The position numbers were made by a program, and so were the translations under genes. 64,000 nt of DNA from Adenophora triphylla var. japonica (Eukaryota; Streptophyta; Magnoliopsida; Asterales; Campanulaceae), in the NCBI GenBank assembly GCA_022495995.1, contig JAFEMH010002460.1, forward strand, positions 62,001 through 126,000. The letters run 5' to 3'. Below, in pieces: positions 55,872 through 64,000 of the stretch. The notes beneath the pieces were generated by a model. The model worked only from the letters and a program-made list of their open reading frames with translations, had not been told where the DNA came from and did no database searches. Each line of letters starts with the position of its first letter. Position 1 is the stretch's first letter.

Positions 55872-56295
55872 TCTCACCACTAGGTACTCGTTGCACTACC
55901 TCCTCCAAATCTTCCCAAAACATTTGTTTAATAGATGTATCCAACACTACTTGTGGTGCATAGGCGAAAATAATATTTATAATCTCATCACGTATCACTA
56001 GTTTAATGCCCATAATTCAACCACTCTTCCTGTACACTTTCACCACATCATTAATATACTCCTTATCAATAATTATACCCACTCCATTTCTACCCTTATT
56101 CTTTCCTGAGTATCAAAACTTAAAACCCCAAGGCGATATTTCTTTTGCTTTCTCTCCAACCCACTTAGTTTCATGTAGACACATTATGTGAATCTTCCTC
56201 CTCCTCATAACTTTCACCACCTCTGCTGATCTCCCAGTCAAGAATTCAATGTTCCAAGTTTTCAAGCGCATCCCACTATCCTTACATCTAAATCT
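55872..56295 (-). pseudogene. RTE-type LINE endonuclease fragment
   Basis: Reading down from about 56280: MRLKTWNIEFLTGRSAEVVK, then RRRKIHIMCLHETKWVGEKA (with the catalytic Glu of the AP-endonuclease), GRNGVGIIIDKEYINDVVKV and IIFAYAPQVVLD. It is mostly open with isolated stops. This matches the N-terminal endonuclease of plant RTE-clade LINEs. RT is absent, so it is internally or 3'-truncated against the copia gag. Confidence 0.88.
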
Positions 56296-56474
56296 AAGAA
56301 TGTGTATCTCTATAAGGATATGGATATATAATCGATTCTGAATTAGATGGAGCATACAATAAATAAGCTAGTGAAAGAATGGTTCTAGAAGAATCTAAAG
56401 AAAACATGTAACTAAGTAAGGATACAAGTTGGTGGGACGAGAAAGTGAAAGCGTGTTGAAGTCCCATGTAACTA
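56296..56474. other. Short spacer, nothing recognised
   Basis: Between the LINE fragment and CACTA-like repeats. No gene. Confidence 0.5.
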
Positions 56475-56714
56475 ATCGATTATGAACACCTAATGTAACG
56501 TCAAAATGTAGATGAGTACCTAATGCAACATCAATTTAAAAGTAGTTGAATACCTAATGTAACGCCAAAAATTAGATGAGTACCTAAAATTTATTACATA
56601 TTTTCTGAATTTTATTAATTTTTTAATTTTCTTTTTTCAATATTTTTTATTTTTGATATACCAAATTACCGACAGATATTTCCGTCGCTAATTTGATATT
56701 TTTTATTAAAAAAG

Positions 56715-56716
<2 letters not shown>

Positions 56717-56762
<46 letters not shown>
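56717..56762. repeat. TA microsatellite in CACTA-like element 1
   Basis: AT dinucleotide run. The matching run in element 2 is at 58823-58897. Confidence 0.95.
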
Positions 56763-56768
<6 letters not shown>

Positions 56769-57029
56769 TTGTATATATTTTTAAATCAGTCCCTTAAGTT
56801 TTATTATTGTCAAATCAGTCCCTTAAGTTCTATTATTGTCAAAACAGTCCCTTAAACTTCCCTTATACCACAACCACCACCAACCACCATCTCAATCACC
56901 GGCGCCACCATCCCTCTACCATCACCACCATCACTAACAACAACACCAAAAAATCAAACCCATCAATTCTAAACAAAAATAGAATAAATTAAGTTTCTTC
57001 AAAACAAAAATATAAACGAAATTGAAGAA

Positions 57030-57540
57030 ATCAAATCTGAGAGAGAGACAGAGGGTGTGGAGAGATTGAAGAAATCAAAACGAAATAGAAGTGACACCGT
57101 TCGGTTGCCGTCGCCGAAGATGATGACGGAGAGATGACGGAGAGACGGAGTGTGCGAACAGAGAGAAGGAGACGGAGATGACCCAAATCTGTGGCCGGAG
57201 TGTGCGAAGAGAAGTAGACACCGTTCGGTTGTCGTTGCCGTCGCCGGAGACGATGAAGGGTAGTGGCGTGGGTTGGGAAAAGAAAAGATGAGGAAGGCAG
57301 ACATGGATTATTCGAGGGGGAGAGTCGAATTGAGGGGAAAAGGGAAGGGTGGGATTCCGGTGGGTCTGTGGAGAGAGAGAGAGAGAGAGACGGAGAGAGA
57401 AATTGAGGAGGCGTGAGATTCTGATGGGTCTGTGGAGAGAGAGAGAGAGACGGAGAGAGAAATTGAGGAGGCATGGGTTGGTATTGGGAAATGAAGAGAG
57501 TATTCGGTTTTGTTTTGGGAGAGGATTGAAATGTGTGGGT
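57030..57540. other. GC-rich GA-repeat block, possibly captured gene leader
   Basis: CACCGTTCGGTTG and CGTCGCCG occur twice (about 57091-57113 and 57220-57246). A ~72-bp unit, GTGGGTCTGTGGAGAGAGAG to AGAAATTGAGGAGGC, is duplicated at about 57358-57475. On the minus strand it resembles a CT-rich plant 5' leader, but no protein is identifiable. Confidence 0.55.
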
Positions 57541-57564
57541 AAATAATTTGGACCATTGATTTAA

Positions 57565-58290
57565 TATACCTTATACCCTATAGGGTATACCCTTTAGGGT
57601 ATACCCTATAACCCTTTAGGGTATACCCTATAGGATATAGGGTATAAGGTATAGGGCATATGGTATAGGGTATACCCTATAGGGTATAGGGTATACCCTA
57701 TAGGGTACAGGGTATAGGCCGGGTATACCCTATACCCTATAGGGTATACCCTATACCCTATACCCTACCCTATAGGGTATACCCTATAACCTGTACCCTA
57801 TATGGTATACCCTATGCCCTATATCCTATACCCTAGACCCTATACCCTATATCCTATATGGTATACCCTATACCTTATACCCTATACCCTATAGGGTATA
57901 GGATATAATGTATAGGGTATAGTGTATAGGGTATAAGATATAGGTTATAGGGTATAGTGTATAAGGCATAGGGTATAGGGTATAGGTATAGTGTATAGGG
58001 TATAGGATATAGGTTATAAGGTATAGTGTATAGGGCATAGGGTATAGGGTATAGTGTATAGGATATAGTGTATAGGGTATAGGGTATATGATATAGGGTA
58101 TAGGGTATAGTGTATAGGATATAGAATATAGGTTATAGGATATAGGGTATAGGGTATAGGGTATAGGGTATAGGATATAGTATATATGGTATACGATATA
58201 GGGTATAGGGTATAGTGTATAGGGTACAAGGTATAGGGTATAGGGTATAGGGTATAGGATATAGGATATAGGTTTAGGGTTTAGGGTTTC
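57565..58290. repeat. Telomere-like heptamer array (CCCTATA / TATAGGG)
   Basis: About 700 bp of GGGTATA/ACCCTAT units. The first part (57565 to about 57890) is mixed with CCCTATA predominating; the second (57890-58270) is almost all TATAGGG on the plus strand. It ends in perfect plant telomere units TTTAGGG at 58273-58279 and 58280-58286. It is flanked by CACTA-like sequence, so it is interstitial. Confidence 0.93.
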
Positions 58291-58452
58291 GGCGTTGCAT
58301 TAGTAATTTAGCCGTTACATTAGAAAAATCTAATGGAATGCCAAAAAATCTAATGTAACGCTGAGATCAAAGCCATTGCATTAATCCAAATGTGCCGTTA
58401 CATTAGCTCCGAAATGTAGTAGTGTTGGAGAATAAAATTAATCAACTATATT

Positions 58453-58819
58453 CACTACTACATTTCTGACCTAATGTTACGCCAATTTTCGTTGCATTAG
58501 GGCCCAAAAATCGTTACATTAGGCCTAATGTAATGCCAAATGGCTGTTGCATTCTCTTGCGTTGTATTAGGTCTAATGCAACGATATAGTAAGCTAATGT
58601 AACGTCAGAGCTTTGGCGTTGCATCAGGTAAATACCTGATGCAACGCCAATTTTAAAACTATATGAACACCTAATGCAACGCCAAAAAGTAGATGAGTAC
58701 CTAATGCAACGCCAATTTAAAAAGTAGTTGAATACCTAATGTAACGCCAAAAAGTAGATGAGTCCCTAAAATTTATTACATAATTTCACAATTTTATTAA
58801 TTTTTTAATTTTCTTTTTT

Positions 58820-58899
<80 letters not shown>

Positions 58900-59248
58900 A
58901 AATATTTTAAAAAATATATATATATTTATTCTCAAATCAATCCCTTAACTTTTTTTTCTCAAATCAGTCCCTTAATGTTTTTTTATTCTCAAATCAGTCA
59001 CTTAACTTTTTTTATATTCAAATCAATTCTTACATTTTTCAAAAGTTACACTTTGCTCCACCACCATCCACCACCGTCCACAACCATCCACAACCATCCA
59101 TAAATCAAACAAAAGTTTGTACAAATAGAAATAAAACACAAAATACAATAACAAATCGAAAGGAAACCCATGAAATATGTTTGGGCTCGTCGGAATCCAT
59201 GGAATAAGTTTGGGTTCATCGGAATCCATGTAGATGTAGATGGTTGAG
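58453..59248. mobile_element. CACTA-like element 2, right end cut by LTR-d
   Basis: Starts CACTACTACATTTCTGACC, followed by TAATGTTACGCC, CATTAGGCCTAATGTAATGC and many related words. A TA microsatellite lies at 58823-58897, then CTCAAATCAGTCCCTTAA repeats. It is truncated at 59248 by the Tekay LTR. Confidence 0.75.
58823..58897. repeat. TA microsatellite in CACTA-like element 2
   Basis: Long AT dinucleotide run homologous in position to 56717-56762. Confidence 0.95.
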
Positions 59249-61870
59249 TGTGAGCACCCCAACCCGGAACCTTACGCGTGTCCCGAGCTGGAGAGGCTCA
59301 ATCTAAGAAAACCCATCTAAGTTTTAAAACATTTCTTTGCCTTTAAAAGAAAACCACTTTTCAAATTTCCAAATAAAAATCAATTAATAATATCTCCACT
59401 AGGAGGAAATCCAACCACCACTTTTAATAAACCATAATCTGATCAATTACATTGAAAACCCTAATTAACATTGTTTAACAAAAGAGTTTTCCATACGAAT
59501 TGCAAAAGAGGAATACTTAATAAATACTCCTAATAACCAACTCCTATGCTTAACCTGACAAGTCCCCAAATGCAAAGTCCAAACTCTTATCCCCGGCCTC
59601 ACCGGTTCAAGTCACCCGTCTCAAGACGATCTAAAACAAGTAAAGGGAGAGGGGTGAGAATAAATCTCAAACAAGCTATTATGAATGCAGCAATATGTCA
59701 AGTAAGATGCAACACATAGCATGGTAGCACATAACACATTATGAAAGCGGTAAACACCTTACGTTACCTCATTTTACCTTTTCCCGTCTGAACAATAAGT
59801 CGTACAACGTGGGAGTAAAACTCCACTCTTTGGTGAATTGCCCCCATGCACATTCACCGCTTATAGGTCTCATACCCCAGAGATCCATATAAGAAAATAG
59901 GATACTTATATGACTCTTATTCAGAGTATCATATAATATCATCGCTACTGTAAAGCCGTTGGCTTCATACAGAGCATTCCACCGGTACACCAAATCGCAG
60001 CAGTATGTAAAGGCTCCTTATTGCTCAATACAGTAGCTTGCACAGCCCACTCTGTGGCCACAGAGGGGGACGGTCCCAGGTATAATGAACCTTCAATCAC
60101 TTATAGAACAAATCAATAATTGATTGAATTCCATTATACCCTCGAATATCAACATGTTCAAGCACATAATAGATACTTGAAATAATCCACAAAAGGGATA
60201 ATCATATAACAACATGGTAAAATATACTCATGTTACATCCATACTATAGTGCAACAGTTCATGTAATACACTATGCATAATACCATTAACGAATATAAAT
60301 CCAAGTAAGGTATCCATATAACCACATAATCCACACCGGATACAATATAATCATATACCAAATAATCCACACCGGGATGAAATATAATCATATACCAAAT
60401 AATCCACACCGGGATGCAATATAACAACTTGCCAAATAACCCATACTTAGGATATGAAGGTATCCACCAAACTCAATAATTCAACAAATTGGGAAAATAA
60501 AGCCACAAGGCGATACGTGCTCATCTTCAATTAACGAAATAGTGAAACCTATGGTTTCTACTCTATTTCTAACTAATCACCAAGGATAGGGTAAGTAAGG
60601 CCACTATGTATTACAAACCATTCTTACATAGTCATTATACAACCTCGAATAAACTTAATAAAGGTTCACGATCTATTTCCCAAGTTGAACTACTTTAAGC
60701 TAAGTTAAAAGGGATTAATTCCTACCCGTTTGAATTAGGTTCCAAACATTATATTGGTTAAGGATCATGCTAGGAGGTTACTAGTGAAAATTCAGCGAAT
60801 CAGGGAATTGGGACAAAATCTGTCAACATGGGCGACCGCCCAAAGGGATATGGGCGACCGCCCAAACAAGGTTAAAAGGAGGGTGTTTTCTGTGGACATG
60901 GGCGACCGCCCAACCCACATGGGCGACCGCCCACGAAACGATTTTCTCCCAGGCAGCTGCTGAACCAATCTAAACCCAAGAATACTAATTTTAGCACTTA
61001 GAAGGCTCTCTATCCTCATTCTTTTCATACCAACAATGTAACACAAAAAATGATTTGTACTTAAATCTTTTACCACATGAATCTTCACCCATTCTACTAC
61101 CCCCTTTCAAGTTTTAATTTTCTAACTTAACTCCATCCATTCCTACATTCTAAATCAACTTCCATGAACAATGAGTACCAATCTAGGTCATTCATCAAAT
61201 CCCAACTTCAAGAGAGTTTCAAGGGCCTCAACCAAATCAATACAATAATTACAACAACATTCATTAGTTCATGAACATTAAATGAAGGAAAAGGTCATAA
61301 TAACTCACTTAGCAATTATGGAATGGAAATGGAGATCTTCTTAGCTTGATGAGCTCCTCTCTTCACCCCGAACACAAAAGTACTCTCGGATTTAAAAATG
61401 GAGGAGGATTGACTTCTCAAGGAACTTAGGAGATGAGGCTTTCAAGGAAAATGTTTCCATGGGATTTTGGGAAGGAAGAAGAAGAAAATGAAGAAGAAGA
61501 GTGAAGAGGTTAGGGAAGTAAGGGAGGGGAGTATGGTGAGGACACTTGGAGGGATATGGGTAAGTAAGCCCCTTTTGGCCCCCCATCAAAAACTAAGGCT
61601 TTCCTTTATTAAAATGAATCCCTTCCCCCTAATTATTTATTCTACCCATTTTAACCTCCTCTTACTATTTATCTATTTTCTATTTTTATTGTTCCTCGTG
61701 GTTCTTTATTTAATATCCAATGAATCCTTACAAGATTCTAAGTTTACTTCTCACCCAACTGATCTTAAAATAAGAATTTAAAGACATAAATGAACACATA
61801 AAGTTAACATAAATATTAAAAGCATATAATATAATATCTAAAATTAGTGCCTAGGGTTGGGGTCGTCACA
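59249..61870 (-). mobile_element. Tekay-type LTR (LTR-d), 2622 bp, complete
   Basis: Plus-strand ends TGTGAGCACCCC and GGGGTCGTCACA, that is TGTGACGACCCC...GGGGTGCTCACA on the minus strand. It is preceded on the minus strand by a polypurine tract (61871-61885) and pol, so it is the 3' LTR of a minus-strand element. It is the closest relative of LTR-b. Confidence 0.92.
60826..60935. repeat. Cluster of TGGGCGACCGCCCA palindromes in LTR-d
   Basis: Copies at about 60829-60842, 60850-60863, 60899-60912 and 60919-60932. The cluster lies about 935-1045 bp from the LTR start, close to the depth of the different palindrome cluster in LTR-c. Confidence 0.93.
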
Positions 61871-62720
61871 CTCACTCCCCCTTAAAGAAAATTCGTCCCG
61901 AATTTGACTGTCACTTACCTACAAGTTCAACCCGCCTTGGTTACTTATGTATGCCTCAGACTTCAATTCCCAATTAGTTTCTTCATTGCTATTTTTCCTT
62001 TCCAAGGTTTCTAATTTCACTAATGATACGATATTACAACTTAATGTTCCAAGAGTACCATACAATTATCACTAACCCCAATTTTCACGACCTCAATAAA
62101 ATTATAAATACAAAAAGTATTACAACTTATGTCACCAAATACATTACGATATTACATTTAAAACTTCAATTACTCTATAAGTTGCTCCAAGTCACCTATA
62201 AGCCAAATCACCAACCTTTCTAAAACTTCAAATGGATTAACAAATTTTGGCGCCAATCTACCTTAGGCCTTGCTTCTCCAACCTCATCCCAACAAATTGG
62301 AGATCGATACTTTCTTCCCGAACAACGCCTCATACGGTTTTATCTCAATGCTAGAATGATAACTGCTATTATACGCACCCAACCATTGGTAATCACACGT
62401 CCTATCAACTACTAAAATTCATTGTGCATGCCCGTAGCATATCCTCAATAATAAGTAATGATTCCTCAAATTTTCACAAAGTTAAACTCAATAGCATTCC
62501 TACATTCCAAAATGATCTTCCCAACAGATGTCTATCCAATCCATTCAATACTATGGGATTTATACTATCAAACTATCTCCAAGATTTATGAGGACTTTAT
62601 CAATAAATTTTTCATCAAAGTATCTATACTGAGTAGAAAATACAAATCATCTTCCTATAAACAAAACGACATACTCCTTCTTACTTCCGAGGTAACCCAA
62701 TCACAAAATCCATCGTGATA
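61871..62720 (-). pseudogene. Degenerate 3' end of Tekay-type pol
   Basis: Reading down, recognisable pieces parallel the pol at 22346-25625. TMDFVIGLP (about 62715) is followed by a divergent integrase core, then YEDML/IEDMLRACTMNF (about 62455-62405), AYNSSYHSSIEIKPYEALFG (about 62370-62310) and a chromodomain trace EETNWELKSE (about 61990-61960). Stops and shifts are frequent. The polypurine tract and LTR-d follow. Confidence 0.82.
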
Positions 62721-64000
62721 ATACTCTCAGCTCAATCTAGAACTCTAGATACTTTAATAAAGCTTCTAACGTCGAATTTCTATTTTTACATTTATGACCA
62801 AACCATCTTATGTCTTGACTCGCTTGAAACGAGTTATTTTAATTATCTCATCCTCAATTCTCATGATACAAACATTCAGTAACTGTCTATGAAATAATAA
62901 ATGTCAACATGCTAATAAGACCCTGATTCCCATAAACGGAATACTAGTCGACTATATATCATAATTCAATGCTCTAATTATGCTCAGGTCCAGTGACAGA
63001 TCAATATTCAATCAAACGGTTGGCCGCCCACAACGGAGCCGATCCAACTCCAAAACAAAAACCGAGTCTACTGCGACCGTCACATTAACAACCTCACAAT
63101 TTATCAAATCATTTCTCGGATCAAAACTTTAATGTAATAAATCACTATAGGGAACTAGGTTGCCTTCTACTTGATTCTGTACAACCTATATTTCTAAAAT
63201 AATATGTCTTTCTAAAATTTACAACATCTTTCAGAATTCTAAAGGATAATATGAAAAGAGGTCCGAATGGTTTATTCATTTAAAACCGGCCCATACCAGT
63301 TTTAATTAACTAAACCACTCACAAATTTAAAAATTTCAAAAGATTGATAAGCTAAACAAAACTAACTCGAGTGATCTAATTATCCACAACCGTCCCATAT
63401 CAGCGGTAGATAATCAGATTACTCACAGACATTATTGTGCACAAAAACGGTTTACTGACCTCAACAAATCAAACTATCCCCGAAGGGTACAATTGCTCAT
63501 ACAGGAGTTCAATATACAATTCAAAAGTTTAAAGCACATGTAAAACAATTCTAACATAGTATTCTTGTTTGACCTCTAGTTATAGTGTAGCCACCACTCA
63601 CAATATTTATACTTAGTTAAATTCTCTATAAGAAAACACAATTTCATAATACTAATACTATCTTCTATAAATAACACTAAAACATTCCCTAAGATAATAA
63701 ATTTGGTAAATCATCCTCAATTCAATTAAACATTAACCGTATAACTAACTTACCTATCCGTAACCATCAACAATCTCAAATCCAAGCATCACACCAATCC
63801 CTCATATGAGTCACGCAACTAAGTCGACCTATAGGGTATAATCATCCTAGAGTATCCTGCCTTCCTATAAGATTTATCCTCATTTTATTTTCTCAACTAA
63901 TGATAATCATTTCTCAAAACACCATATACTTATTTTACCAATTCCTGAAGTGGATCCTATAAGTCACCAATACTACATCTATTATACTTCTTCACATTTA
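62721..64000 (-). other. Unresolved sequence, probably upstream pol of the same Tekay element
   Basis: I could not read protein motifs with confidence here. Position and composition suggest decayed integrase, RNase H and RT of the minus-strand element running out of the window. Confidence 0.4.

Larger units (their letters stand above)
56475..58424. mobile_element. CACTA-like element 1, left end lost
   Basis: Ends CCGAAATGTAGTAGTG, the complement of CACTACTACATTTCGG. Subterminal CTAATGTAACGCC/TAATGCAACG words are scattered through both ends. Interior: a TA microsatellite (56717-56762), a GC-rich GA-repeat block (57030-57480) and the telomere-like array. There is no transposase. The left side (56475-56860) repeats the order seen in element 2 at 58665-59000. 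Confidence 0.75.

Noticed and set aside
58014..58229. Tyr/Pro/Ile/Thr-repeat protein on the minus strand
   Set aside because: An artefact of the heptamer array, which keeps frames open by its repeat structure.
57565..58290. True telomere end
   Set aside because: The unit is mainly TATAGGG, the array is flanked by transposon sequence on both sides and it switches strand.

Overview
This window reads as a transposon-dense, repeat-rich stretch of a flowering-plant nuclear genome. I infer a eudicot, but the lineage is not resolvable from the sequence. The evidence is chromodomain Ty3/gypsy (Tekay-type) and Tat/Retand-type Ty3/gypsy elements, several Ty1/copia elements primed by initiator tRNA-Met, hAT, MULE, CACTA, Helitron, Stowaway and RTE-LINE elements, and plant-type gene fragments. 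I found no intact ordinary host gene, rRNA or tRNA gene. Nearly every coding stretch is a transposon protein or a captured gene fragment.

Layout. 1-2272: Tekay-type LTR, minus strand. 2273-3633: 3' end of a Tat-type element with its LTR. 3754-20030: a MULE-type element with ~200-bp inverted ends and a 9-bp target duplication. It contains a Ty1/copia element, Copia-A (4671-19534, target duplication GGTAG). The middle of Copia-A is inverted, a truncated hAT transposase sits at the left breakpoint, and a second Ty1/copia, Copia-B (8877-16701), is nested inside it next to a 748-bp duplication. 20301-40538: a heavily rearranged Tat/Retand-type element. Its 5' LTR stub is followed by a Tekay mosaic (20365-27941), two tandem gag-protease blocks (27944-32690), a 1002-codon antisense gene with two introns (33878-37048, minus), and a 3' LTR (37713-40538) split by a solo-LTR-like insertion (38257-40325).

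40539-45640: mostly small DNA transposons and satellites: a Stowaway MITE, a Pack-MULE with a captured coding fragment, a foldback MITE, tandem repeats and a TA microsatellite. 45641-52850: a hAT transposase pseudogene split cleanly between A and T by a 5.66-kb Helitron (46563-52220). The Helitron carries a captured first exon, an exon of ribosomal protein eS30, a small hAT element, and a Pack-MULE holding a presenilin fragment that includes the TM6 catalytic YD motif. 52850-55870: Ty1/copia LTR and gag (SIRE-like). 55872-56295: RTE-type LINE endonuclease fragment. 56475-59248: two CACTA ends and a telomere-like heptamer array. 59249-64000: a second-subfamily Tekay LTR with the degenerate 3' end of its pol.

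Two features stand out as not explained by element identity. First, several unrelated LTR families carry clusters of short near-perfect palindromes. In two Tekay subfamilies the clusters lie at about the same depth in the LTR but have entirely different sequence. Second, the antisense gene of the Tat element keeps an open, correctly phased, spliced reading frame while the sense gag-pol around it has decayed. All percentages and counts are by-eye estimates; no alignment or database search was run.
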